In this document: positions 27,902 through 37,194 of the stretch, piece by piece
How the letters are laid out: every line of letters begins with the position of its first letter
How positions within the stretch are numbered: position 1 is the first letter of the stretch
Assembly (NCBI RefSeq): GCF_001484965.1
Contig: NZ_KQ947393.1
Location: 76,234-140,233 of the forward strand
DNA length: 64,000 nucleotides
Reading direction: 5' to 3'
Origin: Shouchella shacheensis
GTDB lineage: Bacteria > Bacillota > Bacilli > Bacillales > Bacillaceae_D
The notes under the pieces: model-generated
What the model was told of the DNA's origin: nothing
The model's input: only the letters and a program-made list of their open reading frames with translations
Databases searched by the model: none
Position numbers and translations under genes: made by a program

Positions 27902-29290
27902 TTACCCGACTTTTTCTTTTCCAATTTTCTTTTTAGGCTTCCATATTTCCGCTATTTCTTCAAGTGACTTATTTTTTGTTTCAGGAACGATTGTCATCAC
28001 AAACGTGAAGCAGATCACGTTGATGACTGCGAACATCCAAAAGGTGAAGGCGCCACCCATGTTGTTGATCAGCATCGGGGTAAACTGACCAATTGCCCAG
28101 TTTGCACCCCACAGGAACATGGTGGCGATCCCAACTGCTTTTGCACGCAGGTGGTTTGGGAAAATTTCCGGAATCATGATCCATGGAATTGGTCCCATGG
28201 AGACACAGAAGGCAGCGGTGAATCCGGCAACGAAGATGACAAGCAACGGGCCGCTGTTGGCTGGCTCAAAATAGAATACGCTTCCAATCAAGACCATGAA
28301 AATGGCCATAAAGCTTGAACCGACCGCCATCAATTTCTTTCTTCCCAACTTATCAATTAACAAGAGCGCTAGAATCGTGAAGACTACTTGCACACTGCCG
28401 ATGATGCTGGTTGCCAGAAACTCGGTATTGTTTTCAAATCCGACACGCCGAAATATATCCGGCCCATAATAGGTAACCGCGTTCATCCCGATTACCTGGT
28501 TGAACAAGGCGAGGAAGATCCCGACCCCCAATGCCATGCGTAAGCCTGGTTTCAGCAAATCCCTTGCAGAAGTGCTTTGTGCTGTTTCCAATGAAACTTT
28601 TATCTCCTGTGTTTCCTTTTTAGCAATTTTTTCTCCGTTGATTCGTTTGAGTATTTGGTAAGCCTCTGATTCTCTGCCTTTTTTGATTAGATATCTCGGG
28701 CTTTCCGGTATAAAAAATAACAGGATTAAAAAGATAACTCCCGGAATTGTTCCATAACCCAGCATCCAGCGCCAGCCTTCTTCTAGCCCCCATGCATAGC
28801 TTCCGCTGTTGGCCACGCCATAGTTGATATAGAAGGTGGCGCATATACCAAAGATGGTGAATAATTGATAAAGGGATCCAAGTCTGCCCCGGATGGCCGG
28901 TGGCGCACATTCACTGATGTATGTGACAGACAATGCGGAAGCAAAGCCGATTCCGAATCCGCCGATGATTCTTGCCCAGACAAGCATCGTAATACTCGTG
29001 GCAAATGCAGATCCAAGTGCAGAAATAATGAACAGGATCGCTGCGACCACCATGATGTTCTTTCGTCCATACCGATCACTTAGGAACCCAGAAATGGCAA
29101 CCCCTATGACACCTCCGATCATGACACAAGATATGACCCAGCCTTCCATTGCTGGGCTTAAATCATATAAATCCTGTAAATAACCGATTGCTCCGGATAT
29201 GACAGCCGTATCAAACCCATATAGTAACCCGGCCATACCTGCAGACACAGCGATTAAAATCACATACCAAGTCGATTGTTTCTCTAACAT
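27902..29290 (-). CDS. sugar/H+ symporter, MFS sugar porter family
   Basis: A 462-residue twelve-helix MFS transporter of the sugar porter family (AraE, XylE, IolT, GLUT). Signatures are D72-RYGRK in the first loop, PESPRYLIKKGR after helix 6, the QQ-less but typical FNQVIGMNAVTYYGP in helix 7 and PETKNKSLEEI at the end. It imports a monosaccharide with protons; arabinose or xylose is most likely given the downstream sensor genes and the absence of phosphorylating enzymes. It stands alone between two terminators, so its promoter lies in 29291-29495 and could be the target of the adjacent response regulator. Confidence 0.9.
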   Translation of the reverse strand: MLEKQSTWYVILIAVSAGMAGLLYGFDTAVISGAIGYLQDLYDLSPAMEGWVISCVMIGGVIGVAISGFLSDRYGRKNIMVVAAILFIISALGSAFATSITMLVWARIIGGFGIGFASALSVTYISECAPPAIRGRLGSLYQLFTIFGICATFYINYGVANSGSYAWGLEEGWRWMLGYGTIPGVIFLILLFFIPESPRYLIKKGRESEAYQILKRINGEKIAKKETQEIKVSLETAQSTSARDLLKPGLRMALGVGIFLALFNQVIGMNAVTYYGPDIFRRVGFENNTEFLATSIIGSVQVVFTILALLLIDKLGRKKLMAVGSSFMAIFMVLIGSVFYFEPANSGPLLVIFVAGFTAAFCVSMGPIPWIMIPEIFPNHLRAKAVGIATMFLWGANWAIGQFTPMLINNMGGAFTFWMFAVINVICFTFVMTIVPETKNKSLEEIAEIWKPKKKIGKEKVG

Positions 29291-29495
29291 GTCAATCCTC
29301 CCTCTTTTTGATGCAACAAAGAAAGCGCATACTTTCTAATCAGGAATTGCTCGAAAGCACCACCTGCTACTAAATAAACCCCTTTAATTCGGGCTGTACC
29401 TAAAATTTATCATGGTAACTCAGGTATGATAGTGCTTTTTCCTTCACTTTCTTGTAAACTTCTGGACTATCTTGGCAAGGAGGTGTTTTCGATAT

Positions 29496-29524
29496 AAAAA
29501 ACAACGACCCGTGGGATCGCTGTT
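29496..29524 (-). terminator. terminator after the three-component operon
   Basis: Minus-strand AACAGCGATCCC and GGGTCGTTGTT pair almost fully around two bases and are followed by TTTT, 10 nt past the regulator stop. Confidence 0.8.
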
Positions 29525-29534
29525 CGCTTTACTT

Positions 29535-31094
29535 CTAGTTTTTGCTTCTATAATCGCGCGGGCTGAGCCCGGTCTCTTTTTTGAAAACCCGACTGAAGTA
29601 ATTCGGATCCTTATAACCAATGTTTAGTGCGATTTCCTTCACCGAAATCATGCCATCCAAGAGAAGTTCCTTCGCCTTTTCAAGCCGGATATTGGTTAAA
29701 TATTCGATAAAGGTGACCTGAAACTGGTCTTTAAATAACTTGCTTAAATAATAAGAGCTGATTCCGATTCGCCCGGCCACGTCTTCCAAAGTGATGGGTT
29801 TGTGATAATGGATTTCCATGTACCCTTTTGCCTGCACAAGCATGCCCTTAATCCCACTTGTCCGCCATTCCCCTATCTTCTCAATAATAACGAGAAGATG
29901 TGTTTTGGCTGCCTCCCTGATTTGCATCGAGGTCTCAAACCGGTCAAAGCGCATTTGGGTGTCCTCATCGAGTCCAAGTTCTTTCGTTGTCCTAGTCAGT
30001 ACAATGAAAAAATCCGCCATCGCCTTTTTGAGCATTTTCGGCTGATAATCGGCAGCTTGCTGAATCGATTGGTAATAGGCATCGAACCGGTTCAGCCCGG
30101 TCTGGATATCGCCATTCTTTATCGCTTCAACCAGTTCTTTTTCCGCGTCAAACGGAATCATTTCCTTTCTCTTTCGTTTCAAATCGTTGGAATAGGTCTC
30201 GTAGGATGCTCCTGGGTGACTGTGTACCACTTCCAGTGCATAAACAGCCTCCTCGTATGAATCAGAAAAAAGGCTTAGCCCTTCTGCCACTGTTCCTATT
30301 CCTGCAATCAGACGGCAGTCATTCAACTGATGCTGGAAACGGTGGATGATGGATCGTGCGAATTCTTTTCTGCTGATGGTAACAGCTTTTTTGGGGTCAA
30401 ACAGGACAAAGACGGGGACTCGAAAAGCCGTTAGCGGCCCTGTCAGACAGATATGTTCCTCTTCCTGCAAGGTATTTTTCAGGACACGGTACCATGCGCT
30501 CTTTTCATGTCGGCTTGGCTGTAGACAATGAGAGTGGAAGGAGAATACGGCGGCAAACCCTTGCTTACCTTCCAAGTCCAATGACTCATTCCATTCCTCC
30601 ACATTAAATTCATGAATATGATCCATCATTAAGGAAACGACCAATTCCGTTTCCACGAACGAACTGACCCGTTCCAGCCGGTGGTTGATTTCTGTTCTTT
30701 CTCTTTCCAGCCTTCTTTCGTTTTCAATTTCTTCAGCCATGCGGTCGAATGCCTCCAACACTTCCGAAACTTTGCTTGGCTTTAACAAATACTCTTTGAT
30801 ACCGAATTTCATTGCTTTCTTTGTGTAATCAAAGGTATCAAAAGCAGATACCATGATACATTTTGTATCGGGAACACTATTCAGTATTCTTTTGATTGCT
30901 TCCAATCCGTCGAACTCGGGCATTTTAATATCCATAAAAATCAAGTCTGGCTTGCGCGATATTGCGAGGTCTACTGCCTGTTTTCCGTTTTCCGCTTCCG
31001 CTGCAATTTCAAAATTGGACCGGTTCCTGTTCAAGATAAACCGGAGACCCTCCCTTTCGATCGGCTCATCGTCCACGAGCATTACTTTTACCAT
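29535..31094 (-). CDS. YesN/AraT-type response regulator with AraC DNA-binding domain
   Basis: A 519-residue response regulator. The receiver domain (1-125) has the acidic pair Asp8/Asp9, phosphoacceptor Asp55 (FMDIKMP) and the conserved Lys in LLKPSK. A long linker (130-415) precedes a double helix-turn-helix AraC domain (about 418-519: HYHKPITLEDVAGRIGIS and IALNIGYKDPNYFSRVFK). It overlaps the kinase gene by 7 nt. By analogy with AraT of Geobacillus and with the XylFII-LytS-YesN system of clostridia, it should activate a pentose transporter gene when phosphorylated; the nearest target is the symporter. Confidence 0.9.
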   Translation of the reverse strand: MVKVMLVDDEPIEREGLRFILNRNRSNFEIAAEAENGKQAVDLAISRKPDLIFMDIKMPEFDGLEAIKRILNSVPDTKCIMVSAFDTFDYTKKAMKFGIKEYLLKPSKVSEVLEAFDRMAEEIENERRLERERTEINHRLERVSSFVETELVVSLMMDHIHEFNVEEWNESLDLEGKQGFAAVFSFHSHCLQPSRHEKSAWYRVLKNTLQEEEHICLTGPLTAFRVPVFVLFDPKKAVTISRKEFARSIIHRFQHQLNDCRLIAGIGTVAEGLSLFSDSYEEAVYALEVVHSHPGASYETYSNDLKRKRKEMIPFDAEKELVEAIKNGDIQTGLNRFDAYYQSIQQAADYQPKMLKKAMADFFIVLTRTTKELGLDEDTQMRFDRFETSMQIREAAKTHLLVIIEKIGEWRTSGIKGMLVQAKGYMEIHYHKPITLEDVAGRIGISSYYLSKLFKDQFQVTFIEYLTNIRLEKAKELLLDGMISVKEIALNIGYKDPNYFSRVFKKETGLSPRDYRSKN

Positions 31095-32542
31095 CCCTTC
31101 TCCTCCTCTAAAGCCAGTTTCTCTTGTCTAGGTAACCGGATTTTGATGGTCGTCCCTTTTCCAAGTGCTGAATTGATGTTGATATCGCTTTCTTTATTGA
31201 ACAGCCGAAGACGGGTAATCACATTTTTCATCCCGATACCGGTGGAATGTCCCGATCCTTTTCCTGATGAAGAAATCTCTTCTTCATCCTCCGCATGCAA
31301 TAATCTGTCGATGGTCTGTTGGTCGACCCCCTTCCCGTTGTCGGTCACATCAATACAGACCTTTTCGTTCTCCTCGTACACACGCAATTCTATTCTGGCT
31401 CCTTCCGCCATTCCTTCCACCCCATGGATAAAAGCATTCTCCACAATCGGCTGGAGCGTCAGACACGGGATTTCGGTCGACAGGCAGGCGGGATCGATAT
31501 ACTGATGAAATCCGATCCGGCCGCCGAAGCGGGTCTCTTGGATAAAAAAGTACTCTTTGACAATATCGACTTCATCCTTCAAGGTCGTTCTTCTTTCAAT
31601 ATCACCGATATTGTAGCGGAGCAGGGCCGAAACAGATGATATCAAATCACTCGACCGCTCCGCACCTTCGATATAAGAAATTTTTGAAATCGCATTCAAC
31701 GTATTGAAGAGAAAATGGGGGCTGATTTGATTTTGGAGGCTTTTCAGTTCCATTTCCTTCAAAAGCCGTGTAAGCCGTGCTTTTTCTTCGATTTTGTTGA
31801 CTGATTCGAGCACGTCCCTCCTCATTTGATTGAACATTTCCGACAATAACCAAAGCTCGTCCTTCCTGGAAACGACTACGTCTTCACCGGCATAATGGCC
31901 GGCCGAGATTTCCTGCGCGGCCCGGGTCAAGTGGGCAATTGTTCTTGTGATCCCATTCGAAAACCAAATCGCGAACAAGACACTTAGAATAATAATGGAA
32001 AGAAAGATAGCTGTTCCCATATTCTTCGTGTGTTGGATTTTTTCATTGGTAAGCGTAAATAAGTCCTGATAGTCTCTCAGCTCTGTGGTGATCAGATTGA
32101 GTGTTTCTTCATGTATATAATCCGAAGTTCTCTCTGCCTCGTTCAAATACATGGAATACTGCTGAACGTCTTCGTTGTCCACCCCTTCGACTGTTTGATC
32201 CGCATGTTCGAGAAAACTGGTCATCATGTGCTTAAAATTTTCCCTGTAGATAGTCTCTTCTTCGACAGCCGCAAACTGTTGCTGCAGCTTGAGAAGCTTC
32301 TGTTTATCTTCCTCATAAAAAGATAAATTACTGGGTAATGGCTCCTGTACATAGATTTGCAGGGACTGGAACGTTTCATTCGTCACTTGTGTGATTTCAT
32401 TTAACAGTAAAAAGTGATTCATGCTCTCGTTGTGGAGCTCTGTTACTTTATGATCGTTTTGACCGCGCACATAGAACTGAATCAAAATCAACAAAAGCAC
32501 AACAACAAAATAAATAAGCAGCTTAGTGCGAATTTTAATCAA
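31088..32542 (-). CDS. LytS/YesM-type sensor histidine kinase (AraS/XylFII partner type)
   Basis: A 484-residue membrane kinase. Two membrane segments (7-25 and 175-194) bracket a helical extracellular domain. A HAMP follows (195-250), then a His_kinase domain with phosphoacceptor His276 in NQISPHFLFNTLN, and an ATPase domain with N-box QPIVENAFIHG and G-boxes DNGKG and GIGMKNV. The TTG start overlaps the TGA of the binding-protein gene. The extracellular helical domain would contact the anchored sugar-binding protein encoded upstream. Confidence 0.9.
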   Translation of the reverse strand: MIKIRTKLLIYFVVVLLLILIQFYVRGQNDHKVTELHNESMNHFLLLNEITQVTNETFQSLQIYVQEPLPSNLSFYEEDKQKLLKLQQQFAAVEEETIYRENFKHMMTSFLEHADQTVEGVDNEDVQQYSMYLNEAERTSDYIHEETLNLITTELRDYQDLFTLTNEKIQHTKNMGTAIFLSIIILSVLFAIWFSNGITRTIAHLTRAAQEISAGHYAGEDVVVSRKDELWLLSEMFNQMRRDVLESVNKIEEKARLTRLLKEMELKSLQNQISPHFLFNTLNAISKISYIEGAERSSDLISSVSALLRYNIGDIERRTTLKDEVDIVKEYFFIQETRFGGRIGFHQYIDPACLSTEIPCLTLQPIVENAFIHGVEGMAEGARIELRVYEENEKVCIDVTDNGKGVDQQTIDRLLHAEDEEEISSSGKGSGHSTGIGMKNVITRLRLFNKESDININSALGKGTTIKIRLPRQEKLALEEEKGW

Positions 32543-33540
32543 TGGCCTTCACCTGTTAAGGCGTTGCGGTACGGCAGATCCCGTTTACGTATAATAGAAG
32601 AATCGGTATGATGGATTTCCTCTACTTGCTTGTTATTCAAGATATCGATCATGAGTTCTACGCTTCGATGCCCCATTTCCCAGGGCTGCTGTTCGACAAG
32701 TGCGTCTATCTTTCCTTGTTCCAACAATTGAAGATTTTCTTCTAATGTATCAAAGGTGATCACGTACAAATCATCCTGGCGGTTTAACGACTCAGCAGCT
32801 TCGCTTATACCGATGCCGTCTAATGAGCTTGTACCGTACAAAGCCGTAATCTCTTGATGATTGGTTAACATGTTATAGGCTTTTTCTTCTGCCCTGATTC
32901 GATCGATGCTGGATTCTTCAATTGCCACGATGTCAATTCCTTCTTTCTGTCCGACGACAGATCTGAATCCCTCTACTCGAAGAGAATGATGGGCATTGTT
33001 GAAACGACCGGTGACGATTCCGATGATTGCTTCCCCGCCCGTATCTGCGACCAACGCTTCACCAGCCAATTGTCCGGCCGAGTAATTGTCTGTTCCGATA
33101 TAAGCGGAACGCGAGCTCTCAGTGGAGTCTGTGTCAATTGTCATCACAGGAATGTCTTGCCCTACAGCCTGATCGATCAACGGCGTAAACTCCTCGTTAA
33201 GGGCTTGGATGATGATGCCATCCACTTTTGACTGGATCGCTTTGTCGAGTAGCCTCAATTGTTCCTCCGGGTTAGAACGCTGGGGTCCCCCGTACTCCAC
33301 AAATACTTCCTGTTCAGTTTCGCTCTGTTTTGCCCCTTTTCCGACCAAACGCCAGTAGTCATGGTCCAGTTCCTCCCCAATCAAAGCAAAGTGGTAATCG
33401 GGAGGAGACGTGTCGGAGGAAACAGCTTCTGCAATTTCCTCGTTGTCCTGCTGTATTTGGTAATAATAAAAGAAGGAAAACGCTATCGTTGTTAGGAACG
33501 AGAAAAGCAGCGGCACATATATTATCGAGCTACGTTTCAT
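32539..33540 (-). CDS. membrane-anchored sugar-binding sensor protein (AraP/XylFII type)
   Basis: A 333-residue periplasmic-binding-protein fold of the ribose/xylose type. An uncleaved N-terminal membrane anchor (7-26) precedes two Rossmann-like lobes; VDGIIIQALN, AYIGTDNYSAG and VITFDTLEEN are typical of the family. No transporter genes follow; instead it is co-translated with a kinase. That is the layout of the three-component sensors AraPST (L-arabinose, Geobacillus) and XylFII-LytS-YesN (D-xylose, Clostridium). The ligand is therefore probably a pentose. ATG at 33540 has AGGAGG upstream. Confidence 0.88.
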   Translation of the reverse strand: MKRSSIIYVPLLFSFLTTIAFSFFYYYQIQQDNEEIAEAVSSDTSPPDYHFALIGEELDHDYWRLVGKGAKQSETEQEVFVEYGGPQRSNPEEQLRLLDKAIQSKVDGIIIQALNEEFTPLIDQAVGQDIPVMTIDTDSTESSRSAYIGTDNYSAGQLAGEALVADTGGEAIIGIVTGRFNNAHHSLRVEGFRSVVGQKEGIDIVAIEESSIDRIRAEEKAYNMLTNHQEITALYGTSSLDGIGISEAAESLNRQDDLYVITFDTLEENLQLLEQGKIDALVEQQPWEMGHRSVELMIDILNNKQVEEIHHTDSSIIRKRDLPYRNALTGEGH

Positions 33541-33590
33541 AACAGCCTCCTGCTAATCGAGTAGTTTCATAGAAACAATGATAACATAGT

Positions 33591-33637
33591 AACTCCAGAT
33601 TAAGCCCCACGGATAGTGTGGATCTTATTCTGGAGTT
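33591..33637. promoter_or_regulatory. long imperfect palindrome upstream of the sensor operon
   Basis: AACTCCAGA-x-TAAG-xx-CCAC pairs with its complement on the other side of a 7-nt loop: 17 of about 20 positions pair. There is no T-run on either strand. It sits about 50 nt before the sensor gene start, so it may be an operator or an mRNA leader structure; it could also act as a weak terminator for the oxidoreductase gene upstream. Confidence 0.5.
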
Positions 33638-33657
33638 TAATGCCTCTATCATCTTCA

Positions 33658-33765
33658 ACTACATGACGCATGTATTCGATGTTTCTTTGCAACGTTTCGT
33701 CCAACGCATACATACCGCTAAAATCTTCCAAGGTAGCCATTATAGCCAACTGCTTTCAAATCAGG
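33658..33765 (-). pseudogene. broken C-terminal fragment of a TIM-barrel isomerase
   Basis: About 105 bases closely match the 3' end of the isomerase gene at 26643-27503 (compare with 26660-26770), including the shared run ATGTATTCGATGTTTCTTTG. A small deletion near 33740 and several substitutions break the frame, and nothing of the rest of the gene remains. It lies directly downstream of an oxidoreductase gene, suggesting that an isomerase gene once completed this operon. Confidence 0.8.
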
Positions 33766-33804
33766 GTAGAGTCAAGTAGAAAATCCATGCAAAGGTATCT
33801 CGCG

Positions 33805-34992
33805 TTACCTTTGCATGACTGTCAGCTTTGTTTCAATCGGTGACCACTCTCGCTTTTGGGCTGAATAATACTCCTGAAAGCACTCTGTTAACAGCGTGTT
33901 CAGTCCATCTACGGAGCGCATCTGCTTCTCTTTGTTTACATGAATTCGTTCAGGTGGAAACGCCTTCACACGATTTCCTTCCGTATGGATCGCTTCAATG
34001 GTCTGCAAATGAGGTGTAGCTGTTGAAAAGAGGCAGGGAATGTCCATCTCCTTATCTTTTACAGCCTGCAAGCACCAGTCGAGCTTACAAAGATGCTCCC
34101 GCTGATCTCTCTCCAAACTTCCGTACTCCTTCGTTGATCCATCTTCAAAATAAGCCATCACTTTCCCGTTATTTTGTCGACAGGCATACTCAATAAAGCC
34201 ATTCTCAAACTCATAGATAAAATTAGGTCCAAGCTCCGTCTCGGTCGCGTGGGAAGCATAAAACAATAGCTCTGCCCCCGCTTCAGTCCATACACGCAAG
34301 GCACAAGTATCAAACGTTTCAATCTCATTTACTTTGTATAACTCTGCTTCTACGGATTGAACCTCAGCTGATGTCTGTACGTCCTCTCCTAGAATATAGA
34401 GCATGTTGTGGAGGAAATGGGCGGCCGCATTGTTTGCAATGCTGTCCCTTATCTTGTCTCCAGCGGGGGAATACTCTCTCCCGGCCCAACTTGACCGTTT
34501 GTAATACGCCTCACTTCTCGGCCACAGCACTAGTGTTTTCAACCTTTTGGGCTTGCCGAATACGCCTCGTAGAATGTCTTGCTTTACCTCTTGAATGGTA
34601 TCGGTAAAAGACCAATTAAAACCAATCGCAGCCCATTTGCCAGATTGCCGAGACGCCTGTTCCCATAACGATATGTCCCCAGCATCACCAGCCAATGGCT
34701 TTTCGCATAGGACATGGCTACCGTTTTTCATTGCCTCTGTCGCCTGAACCGTGTGCAGATGTATAGGCGTGGAGATGATCGCTAACTCCGCGGAATGCTT
34801 GGCATAGAATTCTTCAACTGTTTGATAGATTGGAATGCTCCTCTGTTTGATGAATGGCAAGTAGGGGCTGAGTTCTAGAGCAATTTCAACTACGCCTGCA
34901 ATAGTCACTCGTTCGTTATCAAGCAATGCTTTTACATACATTTCCCCGTAACCATTTATACCGACTAATACCACACTCGTTTTGTTTCCCAT
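33805..34992 (-). CDS. Gfo/Idh/MocA family oxidoreductase A
   Basis: A 395-residue NAD(P)-dependent sugar oxidoreductase. The N-terminal Rossmann fold begins VVLVGINGYGEMY and holds the signature LCEKPLA at about residue 95; the C-terminal alpha/beta domain binds substrate. Family members oxidise or reduce inositols, sugars and sugar acids. I chose the ATG at 34992 (MGNKTS), 6 nt from GGGAGG. A terminator separates it from the operon upstream and an isomerase remnant follows it. Substrate unknown. Confidence 0.85.
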   Translation of the reverse strand: MGNKTSVVLVGINGYGEMYVKALLDNERVTIAGVVEIALELSPYLPFIKQRSIPIYQTVEEFYAKHSAELAIISTPIHLHTVQATEAMKNGSHVLCEKPLAGDAGDISLWEQASRQSGKWAAIGFNWSFTDTIQEVKQDILRGVFGKPKRLKTLVLWPRSEAYYKRSSWAGREYSPAGDKIRDSIANNAAAHFLHNMLYILGEDVQTSAEVQSVEAELYKVNEIETFDTCALRVWTEAGAELLFYASHATETELGPNFIYEFENGFIEYACRQNNGKVMAYFEDGSTKEYGSLERDQREHLCKLDWCLQAVKDKEMDIPCLFSTATPHLQTIEAIHTEGNRVKAFPPERIHVNKEKQMRSVDGLNTLLTECFQEYYSAQKREWSPIETKLTVMQR

Positions 34993-35047
34993 CACTTGCC
35001 TCCCGCTTATTCCTGAGTCTATAAATTCAACCCGCATTAACTAAAAG

Positions 35048-35088
35048 CCCCCCACCTCAAGGGAAAACTTAGAACATAGGTGAGGGGG
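35048..35088 (-). terminator. terminator after the Gfo/DUF993/isomerase operon
   Basis: Minus-strand CCCCC-ACCT pairs with AGGT-GGGGG around a 19-nt loop with a 2-nt bulge, followed by CTTTTAG. It ends the operon about 100 nt past the isomerase stop. Confidence 0.6.
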
Positions 35089-35186
35089 TCACAGCACGGG
35101 CCTTAGGCTCAAGGCTTATCCAAAACAGAAATGTTAGGTGCATGATTAAGCACTTGAAAATCCCACCGTTTCAGCCGTATGGAGTA

Positions 35187-36005
35187 TCAGACATGGCTCT
35201 TATACCGCTCGATCATCTCCCTGATAACATCATCACCAGGGCGATCCCAAAGCGCCTGATTCATGATTTCCACTTCGATCGGTCCCTGATAACCGGCTGC
35301 TTCCACTTGCTTTCTCACCTTCCGCAGCTCAATCACACCATCGCCCATCATCGACCGTCCCTTAAACATATCTGTAATCGGCACTTTCCAATCGGACACG
35401 TGAAAGCCAAGAATGTTGCCTTTCGCTCGCTCGATTTCACTGTCAAGCTCAGGATCCCACCACACATGAAACGCATCCACGACAACACCGACTTGCTCCT
35501 TGCCCACTGTCTCAGCTAGCCTATTAGCCTGGCCAAGCGTATTGATTACCGACCGATCCGCCGCATACATCGGATGAAGCGGTTCAATGCCAAGCTTGAT
35601 GTTACACTCCTTTGCGTAAGGAATAATCGCTTCAATGCCTTCCTGCACATGCCGTCTGGCTTCTGGCAAGTTGTCATCAGAACTCGGTCCGCATACGAGC
35701 ACAAGCACGTTTGTTCCAAGCTTCGCTGCTTCATCGATCGCTCTCAAGTTGTCATCGATTCTCCGCTTGCGTTCCTGTTTGGTCGCAGCCGGGAACATTC
35801 CACCACGGCACAGGCTTGATACACGAATCCCCGTTTCCTGCAGATGCTTCTTCGTTTCGCTAACTCCGTATTCATGAAGCTTGTGGCGCCAAATCGAGAT
35901 CCATTCCACCTCTCTTTTGGCACAACCTTCAAGCGCTTCTTGCAACTTCCATTGCTCGGTCGTAATTTGATTCAGGCTCAGTCGGTTCACAGCAGGATGG
36001 TTCAT
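35187..36005 (-). CDS. sugar phosphate isomerase/epimerase family protein B
   Basis: A 272-residue xylose-isomerase-like TIM barrel. Candidate metal ligands are in LGIEPLHPMY, VDAFHVWWDPE, GFHVSDWK and PIEVEIMN. Its ATG overlaps the TGA of the DUF993 gene (ATGA), so the two products are made together and likely act in one pathway. It is only distantly similar to the isomerase at 26643-27503, so it is probably not redundant. Reaction unknown. Confidence 0.82.
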   Translation of the reverse strand: MNHPAVNRLSLNQITTEQWKLQEALEGCAKREVEWISIWRHKLHEYGVSETKKHLQETGIRVSSLCRGGMFPAATKQERKRRIDDNLRAIDEAAKLGTNVLVLVCGPSSDDNLPEARRHVQEGIEAIIPYAKECNIKLGIEPLHPMYAADRSVINTLGQANRLAETVGKEQVGVVVDAFHVWWDPELDSEIERAKGNILGFHVSDWKVPITDMFKGRSMMGDGVIELRKVRKQVEAAGYQGPIEVEIMNQALWDRPGDDVIREMIERYKSHV

Positions 36006-37183
36006 GATTTTAGTACCTCCTGTTGAAGGCCTGCTCCCTCAAGGACATGCGCCATGCGGGAGACCGCAAGTTCAGGATTCAGTAAGAGACCTGCTCGATC
36101 GGCAAGTTGGAACAGTTTTGCCAAATGAACGGCAGAACGCGCCCCTTCCGCTCCTCCAATCATGCGGAAGTGATTCTGGTAGCCATTTACATACGCCATA
36201 AAAACAATCCCCGTTTTATATGCGTAAGTAGGTGCCTCAAAAATGTGGCGTGCAAGCGGGACCGTCGGATTCATGATTTGATCGTACGTATCAAGGTCGC
36301 CTTGATCAAACGCTTCGAGAGCATTCGCCGCGGCTGGAGCAATCGCATCAAAAATGCCAAGCAATGCATGGCTATAGCCCTGTTCATCTCCGGCAATCAG
36401 CTCAGGATAGTTAAAATCATCACCCGTATACATCCCCACACTTTCAGGGAGCTTGCGTCGCATCTCGATCTCCTTCTCTTTATCAAGGAGCGAGATTTTG
36501 ATCCCATCAATTTTTGCTGCATTTGTATGAATGACTTCAAGACAAGCATCCATCGCACGGTCGAGTTCCTGTTCGCCCCAGTAACCTGCTAGATTTGGAT
36601 CAAACATGTCCCCGAGCCAATGCACAATTACAGGATCCTTGACTTGGCTGAGCATATGGCCATAGACGCGTGCATAGTCGCTTGGGTGCTTGGCCGTTTT
36701 AGCAAGCGCTCGGCTAGCCATGAAAATCACCTGGCTCCCCTGTCCCTCGACAAACTCAAACTGTTCTTCATACGCGCGGACGATATCATCCAGCGAATGA
36801 GAAACAGACAAATCAAGATGGTCTGTGCCTGCCCCAGAGGCAATCGCACCACCGGCGGCTTTCGCTTCTTTTGCCGATCGAGCAATAAGTTCTTTCGCGG
36901 TTTCCCAGGTGAGGCCCATCCCCCGTTGTGCGGTGTCCATTGCTTCCGCCACCCCAAAGCCGAGCTTCCAGAGTGAGTGGCGGTAAGACAGTGTCGCCTC
37001 CCAGTCCACTTCTCCCCCAAGCACGGGGTGGGAAGCAGAAAGTGGATCGGCGACCACGTGAGCGGCAGAGTACGCACTTCGAGACGAAAAGGAAGCCGTC
37101 TTTGCATAGGTTCTTTCGGTTTGCTGTAGCGTGTAGACGCTTGTGGTCCGACCTTCATTTGGCAATGTAATAGATAATGTCAT
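36002..37183 (-). CDS. DUF993 / dihydrodipicolinate synthase-like aldolase family protein
   Basis: A 393-residue protein of the DUF993 family, related to the Schiff-base TIM-barrel lyases of the dihydrodipicolinate synthase/NAL group. The likely active-site lysine is in DGIKISLLD (about residue 225), followed by GMYTGDDFNYPELI. Family relatives are found beside Gfo oxidoreductases and xylose-isomerase-like proteins, exactly as here. An aldol cleavage or dehydration of a keto sugar or keto sugar acid is therefore plausible, but no activity is known to me. ATG at 37183 follows GGGGG. It overlaps the isomerase gene by 4 nt and is 11 nt from the oxidoreductase gene. Confidence 0.8.
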   Translation of the reverse strand: MTLSITLPNEGRTTSVYTLQQTERTYAKTASFSSRSAYSAAHVVADPLSASHPVLGGEVDWEATLSYRHSLWKLGFGVAEAMDTAQRGMGLTWETAKELIARSAKEAKAAGGAIASGAGTDHLDLSVSHSLDDIVRAYEEQFEFVEGQGSQVIFMASRALAKTAKHPSDYARVYGHMLSQVKDPVIVHWLGDMFDPNLAGYWGEQELDRAMDACLEVIHTNAAKIDGIKISLLDKEKEIEMRRKLPESVGMYTGDDFNYPELIAGDEQGYSHALLGIFDAIAPAAANALEAFDQGDLDTYDQIMNPTVPLARHIFEAPTYAYKTGIVFMAYVNGYQNHFRMIGGAEGARSAVHLAKLFQLADRAGLLLNPELAVSRMAHVLEGAGLQQEVLKS

Positions 37184-37194
37184 CAGTGTCCCCC

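Noticed and set aside
35142-35519. A 125-codon plus-strand frame opposite isomerase B
   Set aside because: Antisense to a well-supported gene with no ribosome site or motif.
36107-36592. A 161-codon plus-strand frame opposite the DUF993 gene
   Set aside because: It is opposite a conserved gene that overlaps its neighbour by 4 nt, with no independent support.
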